A DNA stretch of 5,460 nt, from positions 13,103-18,562 of the forward strand of contig VBOC01000001.1 in NCBI GenBank assembly GCA_005877655.1, written 5' to 3'. The translations under genes were made by a program, and so were the position numbers. The stretch is from Ignavibacteria bacterium (GTDB taxonomy: Bacteria > Bacteroidota > Ignavibacteria > UBA10030 > SZUA-254). The notes below the pieces were generated by a model. That model saw only the letters and a list, made by a program, of their open reading frames with translations. It searched no databases and was not told where the DNA came from. Position 1 is the first letter of the stretch, and each line of letters starts with the position of its first letter. This document shows, in pieces, positions 1 through 5,460 of this stretch.

Positions 1-20
1 TAATTCTGCCGGAGCGCGAA
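1..20 (-). other. Start of type IX secretion C-terminal sorting domain
   Basis: The last complete codons read F-A-L-R-Q-N, followed by TA, the first two bases of what would be Tyr (or a stop). F-x-L-x-Q-N-Y is the normal opening of the roughly 80-residue sorting domain that directs proteins through T9SS, usually followed by P-N-P-F-N-P. The rest lies outside the window, so completeness cannot be judged. Confidence 0.85.
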
Positions 21-3000
21 TTGCCGGGGTAATGCCCCGGACATCTCCACGCGCGCCCCGATCAAGCCCGCGAACGGCGCATTGATCTGGATGCCGCCCT
101 CCCGGTCTGTCCGCGCCTGAGACAATGGCGCTCCCGATCGCGCGTCGAAAAACGCGATGGAGCGCACTGTGCCCTGCCGGAGATTCCACGAAAGCCTGAT
201 CGGAAAAGCGTCGGACTGAACGCGGACGGCAAACTCTCCGCCGGTGGCGGCGATAGACTGAACCATGCTCCCCGATTGGAAACGGGCGTCGAACAACCCG
301 CCGGGAGGAGTCGGAGGCAGCTCGTACCAGGATGCGATCTCCGGTGACAGACCCTCGGCACCGAAGTAGAGCGCCTGATGATCGCCCCGCTGATCTTCAA
401 CCCCGATGAGGTTGAGCCTGGAGAGCCCGTCCATGGTCGGATTCTCCACAATCTGCTTGTTCGCCGCTCCCGTGGCGGAGAGCACGAGCTTTCCCGCACC
501 GCGCACTTTGACCCAATAGGCCTTTGACGGTCTGATCGAGTCGGCAACGATGTACGAGTTTGTGATCCAACCGTCTGCGACGTTGATTGTGTCGCGCGGT
601 CGCGGCAACCCGTCGAACCCGAGGATCTGGGCTGTCGATAACCTCAACCAATACCCGACGCCGTTGTGCATCGAGTCGCTGATATAGTAGCCGCCGTTAT
701 AACCGAACAGCGGTGAAACGGCGGTCGGGAAGAACTGGATCCGCTTTGAGCCGTTTGTCGCCGTGAGCGGCAGCGACACCATGTTCCAGGACTGGTTGAA
801 CGAATAGTAGACCGGGGGGAGATGGACGATCTGGAGCGTGCCGACCGAGGAATTCGTCACGACGAACGAATTCTGCGCTTTCATACTCACCGAGAACAGG
901 CCTCCCTGCGATCCCTGGTCCTGCAGGAGAAACGTGCCCGTCGCGAACTCCGCCTTGTTCCAGTTTAAGGTGAATGGATAGCCGCCGGCGCCGGGCTGGA
1001 TCGTGAATGTATAGATTCGCTGCTGCGGAGGAGCGAGGAGGTTCCGGATGTCGATGCTCGTCCCTCGCGTGGGCGGGATCACCCAGCGCACGTCAAGAGT
1101 TCCCGCCGGGGGCCTCGCGGCCAGCTCCGTTTCCCCGAATGCCGCATCGATTCCGTCGCTTGCTCCCGCCTGGGCGCCGAGGACAAGCTTTCCGGTCAGG
1201 CCGCCGTGATCGGTCAGGACCAGTGTATCCAGAAATGCGAAGGGGTGCACCGGTAAGTAATCAGATCTCCCGAGGTACCATTTCGAGAAACTCCTGACGG
1301 AGTCGAGAGAAACTGCGACGATATCGCTGTCGAGATAGTCCGAGCTTCCCATATTAAAAATCACGCCGCTTGAGTCGCGAAACAGAGACAATTCGTTGAT
1401 CGGGATCGCAGATTCGATGCTGTCGTACCGCAGAGAGAGGGTTGCCTGGTAGTTGCTTCCCCCGAGCGCGGTGATCGTGTAGTATCGCTTTACGAACAGT
1501 GAGTCGGGCAGGCCCGGGGGAAAGGTGTTGGGAAACGCCGTCATCAGGACCGTATCCGGGAGAGTTCCGAGGCCGTAAAAGCGCAAGAATGTCCCGGGGC
1601 TCTCGAAACGGTACTCGTCGATCGATGCGGCTTGCAGCGCCCTCTTTACCGTTCCCCCTGTGACGAATGCCGGACCTTGAAACGAACCAGGACTGGGGTT
1701 CAAAATCGTGAGTGTATCGACCTGCCGCTGAAAAAGATTTGAGAGCAGGGTGATGTTGTCTCTCACGGTGACGTTTCCCCCCGTCTGCACGACCGCATTT
1801 TCTTTCAGGATGATGTCGTTGAACGATCCCTTGATCTGTCCGGGACCCGTGAAGACAATTGTTGAATTTCCCGGATTAAACGCACCGCTGAGGATAGTGG
1901 AGAAGTTACCCCCCACGGTGATTTTTGGCGATGCATTGGCCTCGATGTTGAGCGTGCCGAAGATGTTGATGCTCCCCTTGACGATGAGCTGTGACAATCC
2001 GGCGCCGATGGTCAGCTTCGCATCTGCCGCGATCGACAACCCCCCCAGGTTGATTTCCTGCACCACAGCACGGAGGACCGGTTTGTTCGCAGTCAGGGGG
2101 ATGACGACGCTGTCACCCTTGATCGGTGTTCCTGCCGGACTCCAGTTTCCGGGGCTTGTCCACAACGAATCGAATGCGCCGGTCCAGGACCGGATCGGAA
2201 GAGGGGAGATGGCCGAACAGATGATTGTTCCCCCGGTTCCCGTCGCGAACACAACTGCTCCCGTTCCGGTTTTTACGACCTGAGCTTCGAAGAGTGTATT
2301 CACGGTCGGACTGTAGGGGAGAGTCCAGGTTGCGCCCCCGTCGTTCGTGTACAGGATCGTGCCGACATCTCCGGCGGCGAACCCCACCGACGGGGAATAG
2401 AACGAGAGCCCATAGATGGTGGCGTCCGTATTCGTTGTCTGAGAGGTCCATGTCGTCCCCCCGTTGGTGGTATGGACCATCACACCGAAGTCGCCTCCCG
2501 CGTAGGCGGATGAGGGGCTGATAACCTCCAGCGAATAGAGCGCCTGTGTCGTTCCGCTGGTTTGAGGCGCCCATGAGCTACCGCCATTCGTTGTCTTGAT
2601 AATCGTCCCGCCGTAGCCGACCGCCCAGCCGGTCGTCGCATTCGCGAACTTAACACGGAGGAGCGATTGAGTCGTGTTGGCAACCTGTGGCGTCCAGGTG
2701 ATCCCGGCGTTGCTCGTTGCGAGAATCGTTCCAAAATCTCCCACGGTCCACCCGGTTGTGGAGGTTATCATATGGACCGAGTACAGGCTCGGATCGGTGT
2801 GGCTGTGCTGAACCGACCATGAGAATCCGCTGTTTGTGGTTCTGAGAATGGTTGCGCTGTCGCCGACCACCCAGCCGGTTGTGTTGCTGATAAAGTCGAT
2901 GCCCCACAAGGGCTGGAACGATCCGCTGTTCAGCTGGGTCCAGGTTCGTCCGCCATCGGTCGTACTTGCGATCGTCCCGATATCCCCGGCGGTGTAACCG

Positions 3001-4007
3001 TAGCTGACGCTGGGAAAAGAGATCGCAGCGAGGGAGTTCTTGATTCCGTTCGACTGAGGAGTCCAGGTAGTGCCTCCGTCCGTCGTCTTGATCATCGTCC
3101 CGAAATCTCCGATCGTCCAGCCGGTTGTGGTTGAGACGAATCGCACGCCGAACAGGTCGTTGAAGGTCTGGCTGGTTTGAGCGAACCAGGAGATGCCTCC
3201 ATTCGTAGTCTTGATGATCGTCCCGTATTCTCCGATCACCCAGCCATTCAACGACGATGCGAACTGCAGTCCGAACAGACTGAGATTGGTACCGCTCGTC
3301 AGCGGTATCCAGGTCGCTCCTCCGTTGTTCGTCTTGAACATCAATCCAAACGCTCCTACGGTAAAACCGACCGAAGGAGAAGTAAAGTAGACGGAGAACA
3401 GCGGCTGGGTTGTTCCGCTTGTTTGCGCAACCCAGGTTGTGCCGGCATCGGTCGTTTTCAATATTGTGCCCCCGACGCCCACGGCCCACCCGGTGGCCGG
3501 CGTAAGAAAGTAGAGGGAATAAAGCGTGGAAGTTGAACTGCTGTTCTGCTGGGTCCAGTTCAAACCGCCGTTGGTCGTCTTGAGAATCGCACCCTGGAAC
3601 CCGCATGTCCATCCTGTGGTCGGCGATACAAAATCAATCGCGTACAGGTCATTCGGTACCAGCGGGTTCTGGATATCCCAGGTGATCCCTCCGTCCGTCG
3701 TTTTCAAGATCCTCCCCGATCCTCCCGCCGCCCATCCGACACTGCTCGTGGCGAACTGCACTGCGAACAGCTGGTCGGTAATCCCCGCGGCGTTGAACTG
3801 CACATTCCAGGTCAGGCCGCCGTTCGTGGTTTTTAAGATCGTTCCCAGGTCGCCGACGGAAACCGCCGTGTCTGTGCTGGACGCCCAGATGCTGTTAAGG
3901 AGATTTCCCTGGGGGAGGGGATTCACCCACTGCCACGGTGTCACCTGCGCCGGAGCGGGATGGCTCATCACCATCAGAGCCGCAAGAACCGGAACAATGC
4001 GTTTCAT
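1..4007 (-). CDS. T9SS-secreted YCF48/BNR-repeat surface protein (3' partial)
   Basis: The frame is open for 1335 codons from the ATG at 4007-4005 to the left edge, where the stop is missing. The start is fixed by an in-frame TAA three codons upstream (4016-4014) and an AAGGG ribosome site. Residues 1-20 are a signal peptide (K2-R3, hydrophobic core, A-P-A before Q21). Residues 37-571 hold 13 tandem Asp-box repeats, followed by a degenerate copy (572-598). Residues about 606-755 (S-W-T-G then G-N-W at 620-622) look like a beta-solenoid domain. Residues about 941-1062 carry a D-G-I-D...P-P-x-G-x-x-D module, residues about 1067-1172 paired W-N...G-Y-W modules, and residues about 1195-1310 a second P-P-x-G-x-F-D-A-R-F module. 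The end, F1330-A-L-R-Q-N1335, begins a type IX sorting domain. Known from the families: such proteins cross the outer membrane by T9SS and are anchored or released at the surface. Inferred role: extracellular adhesion or scaffold. No catalytic site was recognised, and the specific function is unknown. Confidence 0.95.
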   Translation of the reverse strand, partial: MKRIVPVLAALMVMSHPAPAQVTPWQWVNPLPQGNLLNSIWASSTDTAVSVGDLGTILKTTNGGLTWNVQFNAAGITDQLFAVQFATSSVGWAAGGSGRILKTTDGGITWDIQNPLVPNDLYAIDFVSPTTGWTCGFQGAILKTTNGGLNWTQQNSSSTSTLYSLYFLTPATGWAVGVGGTILKTTDAGTTWVAQTSGTTQPLFSVYFTSPSVGFTVGAFGLMFKTNNGGATWIPLTSGTNLSLFGLQFASSLNGWVIGEYGTIIKTTNGGISWFAQTSQTFNDLFGVRFVSTTTGWTIGDFGTMIKTTDGGTTWTPQSNGIKNSLAAISFPSVSYGYTAGDIGTIASTTDGGRTWTQLNSGSFQPLWGIDFISNTTGWVVGDSATILRTTNSGFSWSVQHSHTDPSLYSVHMITSTTGWTVGDFGTILATSNAGITWTPQVANTTQSLLRVKFANATTGWAVGYGGTIIKTTNGGSSWAPQTSGTTQALYSLEVISPSSAYAGGDFGVMVHTTNGGTTWTSQTTNTDATIYGLSFYSPSVGFAAGDVGTILYTNDGGATWTLPYSPTVNTLFEAQVVKTGTGAVVFATGTGGTIICSAISPLPIRSWTGAFDSLWTSPGNWSPAGTPIKGDSVVIPLTANKPVLRAVVQEINLGGLSIAADAKLTIGAGLSQLIVKGSINIFGTLNIEANASPKITVGGNFSTILSGAFNPGNSTIVFTGPGQIKGSFNDIILKENAVVQTGGNVTVRDNITLLSNLFQRQVDTLTILNPSPGSFQGPAFVTGGTVKRALQAASIDEYRFESPGTFLRFYGLGTLPDTVLMTAFPNTFPPGLPDSLFVKRYYTITALGGSNYQATLSLRYDSIESAIPINELSLFRDSSGVIFNMGSSDYLDSDIVAVSLDSVRSFSKWYLGRSDYLPVHPFAFLDTLVLTDHGGLTGKLVLGAQAGASDGIDAAFGETELAARPPAGTLDVRWVIPPTRGTSIDIRNLLAPPQQRIYTFTIQPGAGGYPFTLNWNKAEFATGTFLLQDQGSQGGLFSVSMKAQNSFVVTNSSVGTLQIVHLPPVYYSFNQSWNMVSLPLTATNGSKRIQFFPTAVSPLFGYNGGYYISDSMHNGVGYWLRLSTAQILGFDGLPRPRDTINVADGWITNSYIVADSIRPSKAYWVKVRGAGKLVLSATGAANKQIVENPTMDGLSRLNLIGVEDQRGDHQALYFGAEGLSPEIASWYELPPTPPGGLFDARFQSGSMVQSIAATGGEFAVRVQSDAFPIRLSWNLRQGTVRSIAFFDARSGAPLSQARTDREGGIQINAPFAGLIGARVEMSGALPRQFALRQN
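492..809 (-). other. Paired W-N...Y-W modules, second copy contracted
   Basis: Residues about 1067-1172. The first copy runs from S-W-N-M-V-S-L-P (W1074) to G-Y-W-L-R-L (W1120), 46 residues between tryptophans. The second runs from A-D-G-W (W1147) to A-Y-W-V-K-V (W1165), only 18 residues. This G-W-N...G-Y-W pair is, from memory, a usual C-terminal module of T9SS cargo in Ignavibacteria-like bacteria; its function is not known to me. Confidence 0.6.
1745..2192 (-). other. Beta-solenoid-like domain of the large protein
   Basis: Residues about 606-754 open with S-W-T-G...W...G-N-W-S-P-A-G-T-P and a G-D-S-V-V-I-P strand. They continue as short valine/isoleucine-rich strands with glycine turns (L-T-I-G-A-G, L-I-V-K-G-S-I-N-I-F-G-T-L, K-I-T-V-G-G-N-F). 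This N-W-x-x-x-G-x-P plus D-x-V-x-I-P entry is common in surface proteins of Bacteroidota and relatives and usually precedes a parallel beta-helix. The boundaries are estimated from sequence texture. Confidence 0.55.
2295..3899 (-). repeat. Array of 13 coding repeats, 123 bp (41 aa) period
   Basis: Residues 37-571 fall into 13 units. The first is 43 residues; the other twelve, starting at residues 80, 121, 162 and so on to 531, are each exactly 41 residues with no indels. The shared core is G-W-x-x-G-x-x-G-T-I-x-K-T-T-N-G-G-x-x-W, with L-Y/F-x-V-x-F at the start of each unit. The T-T-D/N-G-G-x-T-W part matches the Asp-box (S/T-x-D-x-G-x-T-W) of BNR and YCF48/HCF136-type beta-propellers. Units 4, 5, 9 and 10 have altered Asp-boxes (D-A-G, N-N-G-G, N-S-G and N-A-G). 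A degenerate 14th unit follows at residues 572-598 and lacks the Asp-box. The units are clearly diverged at DNA level, which argues against recent slippage. Confidence 0.93.
3948..4007 (-). other. Sec signal peptide of the large secreted protein
   Basis: The first 20 codons encode M-K-R, then a hydrophobic run (I-V-P-V-L-A-A-L-M-V-M), then H-P-A-P-A before Q21. The A-x-A ending at residue 20 followed by Gln is a typical signal peptidase I site. Export through Sec to the periplasm is what a T9SS cargo protein needs. Confidence 0.85.
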
Positions 4008-4016
4008 CTCGGTTTA

Positions 4017-4021
4017 CCCTT
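4017..4021 (-). promoter_or_regulatory. Ribosome binding site of the large secreted protein
   Basis: On the minus strand the start codon is preceded by AAGGG with a 9-nt spacer. Two in-frame TAA codons flank it (4022-4020 and 4016-4014), so no longer N-terminus is possible and the signal peptide begins at the first Met. Confidence 0.65.
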
Positions 4022-4063
4022 AGAGAATTTTTTGAGAAGTTTTGTTTCTTTCGAGTTGCCGAG

Positions 4064-4078
4064 CCGGATCAGGTCCGG
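4064..4078. repeat. Short hairpin CCGGA-5 nt-TCCGG
   Basis: This is a perfect 5-bp inverted repeat with a 5-nt loop, 57 bp upstream of the secreted-protein start codon and inside its predicted leader. No T-run follows in either direction, so a terminator role is unlikely. Short GC hairpins like this also occur by chance. Confidence 0.25.
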
Positions 4079-4123
4079 ACTTCAATGAGTTGACGAATTT
4101 CGGAGTGAGTACACGCAGTCCAA

Positions 4124-4178
4124 GGGGTCAGAGACGATGGGTTTCACACCTGCCGCATCGCGGGCTCAGAGCGACCCC
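4124..4178 (-). repeat. Nested inverted repeat in the leader (possible RNA stem)
   Basis: On the minus strand GGGGTC (4178-4173) pairs perfectly with GACCCC (4129-4124). Inside it CGATG (4160-4156) pairs with CATCG (4139-4135), and the enclosed loop holds GGT...ACC. The stems are 6, 5 and 3 bp with uneven internal loops (12 and 5 nt). There is no T-tract on either side, so it is not an intrinsic terminator. It could be a leader RNA fold or chance pairing. Confidence 0.35.
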
Positions 4179-4288
4179 GAAATCTCCTTTACGCCGTCGG
4201 GCAGCGATGCGCTCAGGAGTTATGCCGCCGAATTTTTGAGTTCGGATGAGTCCTTGATGCGGTGAATTTCCCCCGTCGCCGCCTCTTA

Positions 4289-4317
4289 AATATAGCAAAT
4301 GCCCGTCGTAATCTCAA
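4289..4317 (-). promoter_or_regulatory. Candidate sigma70-type promoter for the large secreted protein
   Basis: Read on the minus strand there is TTGAGA (4317-4312), a 17-bp spacer and TATATT (4294-4289): five of six matches to each consensus hexamer with ideal spacing. Transcription would start near 4282 and give a leader of about 275 nt before the ATG at 4007. No better promoter was seen closer to the gene. Identified by eye only. Confidence 0.6.
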
Positions 4318-4326
4318 GCCCTTTTA

Positions 4327-4338
4327 CAATTAAAATTG
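4327..4338. promoter_or_regulatory. AT-rich palindrome between the divergent promoters
   Basis: CAATT-AA-AATTG is a 5-2-5 inverted repeat lying between the -35 boxes of the two divergent promoters (4317 on minus, 4367 on plus). Its position would suit an operator acting on both genes, but the short AT-rich sequence could be chance and matches no regulator site I know. Confidence 0.2.
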
Positions 4339-4366
4339 CTTCATATTCGGGGCGGAGAAGAGTATC

Positions 4367-4395
4367 TTGACAAGGGGATGACGATTTCGTATTTT
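4367..4395 (+). promoter_or_regulatory. Candidate sigma70-type promoter for bioY
   Basis: A perfect TTGACA (4367-4372), a 17-bp spacer and TATTTT (4390-4395, four of six consensus matches). Transcription would start near 4402, leaving a leader of about 225 nt before the bioY start at 4629. Confidence 0.55.
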
Positions 4396-4480
4396 GATCA
4401 AAGATGGTCGAGACTCTCCCCGTTCGCGAGCCATTCACACTCACGAACCTTTCCCGTGAACCCCTGCACGGCGACCCCCG

Positions 4481-4490
4481 GTTCCGGAAC
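4481..4490. promoter_or_regulatory. Perfect 10-bp palindrome GTTCCGGAAC in the bioY leader
   Basis: GTTCCGGAAC is self-complementary over all ten bases and lies about 85 bp downstream of the candidate bioY -10 box. A dimeric repressor could bind here as a roadblock, but it matches no biotin regulator site known to me, and a 10-bp palindrome can arise by chance in GC-rich DNA. Confidence 0.25.
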
Positions 4491-4617
4491 GAAGCCGTCC
4501 GGAAGACGCCGGTTCTGATCATCTGCCACAGTTTCATGGCATTCAAGGGGGTGTTTTTCCCGAATTCCGGACAGCGTGATCGAATTGAGGGCCGGCAGGT
4601 TGCACAATCACATCATC

Positions 4618-4623
4618 GAGGAG
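4618..4623 (+). promoter_or_regulatory. Ribosome binding site of bioY
   Basis: GAGGAG ends 5 nt before the ATG at 4629. This strong Shine-Dalgarno match decides between the short start used here and the upstream in-frame ATG at 4404. Confidence 0.75.
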
Positions 4624-4628
4624 CTCCT

Positions 4629-5201
4629 ATGGAAATGCTTCAGGCTGCGACAATCCGGTCATCGATTCTCGAAGGAGAATCCGCCTTGGCCCAAACGCTG
4701 TGGATGCTCGCGTTCGCCGCTGCGACTGCAGCCGGCGCGCAGATCGAGATACCGCACCAGCCGGTTCCCTATACCCTTCAAACGCTTTTTGTCCTGCTCG
4801 CGGGCGCCCTTCTGGGGAAACGAAATGGCGCGCTTAGCCAGCTCATCTATCTTGCCGCCGGCGCTGCGGGGCTCCCGGTATTTTCTCACTGGGGGTACGG
4901 CCTCGCCAGGCTCGCCGGGCCGACGGGCGGTTATCTCATCGGCTTTCCAATCGCCGCGTTCGTGGTCGGGTACCTTGTTCAGCGAAATAGAAGCATTCTT
5001 TGGACGGCAATCTCGATGACGGTCGGGCTCGTGGCACTCTTCAGCCTCGGCACGCTGCAGTTGTTTGTCTTCTTCGACCATGACCTCGCCGACGCTTTCC
5101 GGAACGGTTTCCTGATTTTCTCTCTCTGGGACATGCTGAAGCTGGGCGCCGCCGTGCTTGTCCGGCGCAGTTTACTTCAACGCCTGCCAGGACAGCCGTA
5201 G
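4629..5201 (+). CDS. bioY: BioY, biotin-binding S component of an ECF transporter
   Basis: A 190-residue integral membrane protein, the usual size for BioY. It binds biotin at the cytoplasmic membrane for uptake and normally works with an energy-coupling module (T protein plus ATPases, BioN/BioM or shared EcfAAT). Family hallmarks are visible: Q-P-V-P-Y-T-x-Q-T-L (44-53), the G-A-L-S-Q-L-I-Y-L-A-A-G-A-A-G-L-P-V-F segment (67-85), G-P-T-G-G-Y-L (97-103), and W-D-M-L-K (167-171), whose Asp and Lys sit at the conserved D-x-x-K of the last helix. About six hydrophobic helices are evident. Small residues in the first helix (A-F-A-A-A-T-A-A, 28-35) form the A-x-x-x-A pattern with which S components contact the T subunit. 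No bioM, bioN or biotin-synthesis gene lies in the window. The start at 4629 has a strong ribosome site. The gene is divergent from the secreted-protein gene and 37 bp ahead of the next gene. Confidence 0.95.
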   Translation: MEMLQAATIRSSILEGESALAQTLWMLAFAAATAAGAQIEIPHQPVPYTLQTLFVLLAGALLGKRNGALSQLIYLAAGAAGLPVFSHWGYGLARLAGPTGGYLIGFPIAAFVVGYLVQRNRSILWTAISMTVGLVALFSLGTLQLFVFFDHDLADAFRNGFLIFSLWDMLKLGAAVLVRRSLLQRLPGQP

Positions 5202-5226
5202 AACAAGGCCCGCGTTTTCAATCTAC

Positions 5227-5230
5227 AGGG
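5227..5230 (+). promoter_or_regulatory. Weak ribosome binding site of the downstream charged ORF
   Basis: AGGG lies 8 nt before the ATG at 5239. No terminator or separate promoter is visible in the 37-bp gap behind bioY, so co-transcription is likely. Confidence 0.4.
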
Positions 5231-5238
5231 ATCGCTTG

Positions 5239-5460
5239 ATGAACGAAAAGGAAATATGGGATGAGTTTCGGTGGGAGGAGTTCATGCGCGAGCAGGACAG
5301 GAAGGTCGAGCGGTGCATGGAGCTCTTTTTCGCAGGCCACACCATCGCGCGTGCGATGGGATGGAGATGGATTCCGGGCCCTGAGTGGGGGGCCTCTCCG
5401 GATCGTGAGGATGAAGAGCTCGATGAGGGGGAGGAGTGGAAGGCATCCGCGGGCTTCGGA
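5239..5460 (+). CDS. Hypothetical highly charged protein (3' partial)
   Basis: This frame starts at an ATG with a modest AGGG site and is open for 74 codons to the right edge. I do not recognise the family. The N-terminus (M-N-E-K-E-I-W-D-E-F...) through about residue 30 is strongly charged and looks like an amphipathic helix. A Trp-rich segment (M-G-W-R-W-I-P-G-P-E-W, 40-50) follows, then an acidic stretch (E-D-E-E-L-D-E-G-E-E-W, 57-67). There is no signal peptide or membrane segment, so a cytoplasmic protein is likely. It has one Cys (residue 26) and no metal-binding motif. Codon use resembles bioY. It follows bioY by 37 bp on the same strand, probably in one transcript, but nothing in the sequence ties it to biotin. 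The total length is unknown. Confidence 0.75.
   Translation, partial: MNEKEIWDEFRWEEFMREQDRKVERCMELFFAGHTIARAMGWRWIPGPEWGASPDREDEELDEGEEWKASAGFG

Larger units (their letters stand above)
4008..4282 (-). other. Long leader of the secreted-protein gene; no gene recognised
   Basis: This stretch between the predicted transcription start and the ATG has no convincing gene on either strand. It contains a nested inverted repeat at 4124-4178 and a short hairpin at 4064-4078. The part nearest the gene (about 4021-4055) is A-rich on the transcript and should be unstructured, which suits ribosome loading. It resembles no riboswitch class that I can name. Confidence 0.4.
4402..4628 (+). other. bioY leader region; no gene recognised
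   Basis: About 225 bp between the predicted bioY promoter and start codon. The frame of bioY stays open back to an ATG at 4404, but that 75-codon extension is rich in R, P, T and S, has no membrane or signal character and lies outside the normal BioY length, so I read it as untranslated. It contains the palindrome at 4481-4490 and a weak stem TCACG...CGTGA (4441-4459). I saw no typical BirA (TTGTAAACC-type) or BioR (TTATMKATAA) operator. Confidence 0.45.

Noticed and set aside
62..651. Minus-strand frames of 161 and 84 codons near the left edge.
   Set aside because: Both overlap the continuous 1335-codon frame and are Arg/Ser-rich shadow translations.
1750..2283. A 177-codon plus-strand open frame.
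   Set aside because: It is antisense to the beta-solenoid region of the large gene and has no recognisable domain; the minus-strand frame is clearly the coding one.
2650..3612. A 320-codon minus-strand open frame rich in R, D and Q.
   Set aside because: It lies wholly inside the large secreted-protein gene in another frame. Its apparent repeats are the 41-residue repeat array read out of frame, and its composition is unlike a natural protein.
2295..3899. Regular 123-bp DNA periodicity that could suggest a satellite or CRISPR-like array.
   Set aside because: The periodicity is protein-level repeat structure in one open frame; there are no short identical repeats with unique spacers.
4070..4082. 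Minus-strand GAAGTCCGGACC, recalling the GAAAGTCCGG core of RNase P RNA.
   Set aside because: The other conserved blocks of RNase P RNA (for example the ACAGAA-type segment) and the overall length are absent, so the match is a short coincidence.
4042..4239. A 65-codon plus-strand open frame in the intergenic region.
   Set aside because: Arg/Ser/Pro-rich, no good ribosome site, no recognisable motif, and convergent onto the predicted minus-strand promoter. Most likely non-coding.
4260..4284. Stem-loop GCGGTGA...TCGCCGC next to the minus-strand promoter as a possible terminator.
   Set aside because: It needs a G-U pair on one strand and has a C-A mismatch on the other. No T-tract follows, and it sits at a predicted transcription start rather than a gene end.
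4128..4300. A minus-strand frame open from the promoter region to a TGA at 4130-4128, then open again to a TAA at 4022-4020.
   Set aside because: It has no usable start codon, overlaps the -10 box and is broken by a stop, so it is not supported as a gene or a clear pseudogene.
4404..4628. A 75-codon N-terminal extension of bioY from an ATG at 4404.
   Set aside because: BioY proteins are about 180-200 residues. The extension has no membrane or signal character, and the start at 4629 has a strong GAGGAG site.
5202..5238. A terminator between bioY and the next ORF.
   Set aside because: The 37-bp gap has no inverted repeat followed by a T-run.

Overview
The window reads as chromosomal DNA of a moderately GC-rich bacterium in or near the Bacteroidota/Ignavibacteriota (FCB) group. 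The main clue is the last residues of the large protein before the left edge, F-A-L-R-Q-N-Y. This is how the type IX secretion (T9SS) C-terminal sorting domains of Ignavibacteria-like bacteria usually begin (typically continuing P-N-P-F-N-P). The phylum call is an inference from that motif and from the domain style of the protein; no rRNA or marker gene is present.

Layout: (1) Positions 1-4007, minus strand: one uninterrupted reading frame of 1335 codons that runs off the left edge. It encodes a secreted multi-domain surface protein: signal peptide, 13 YCF48/BNR-like Asp-box repeats (twelve of exactly 41 residues) plus one degenerate copy, a beta-solenoid-like domain, several T9SS-associated beta modules, and the first residues of the sorting domain. 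(2) Positions 4008-4628: a divergent intergenic region of about 620 bp. It has a plausible sigma70-type promoter on each strand (minus 4317-4289, plus 4367-4395), both predicting long untranslated leaders (about 275 and 225 nt), and several inverted repeats. (3) Positions 4629-5201, plus strand: bioY, the biotin-binding membrane subunit of an ECF-type transporter. (4) Positions 5239-5460, plus strand: start of an unrecognised, highly charged small protein, 37 bp behind bioY and probably co-transcribed; it runs off the right edge.

No functional link between the surface protein and biotin uptake is evident beyond shared promoter territory. I saw no CRISPR array, insertion sequence, rRNA or tRNA. 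I do not see a clear undescribed system. The points most worth a second look are the regular 41-residue repeat array (possibly a double seven-bladed propeller), an apparent in-frame contraction in the second copy of a GW...YW module, and the long structured leader of the secreted-protein gene.
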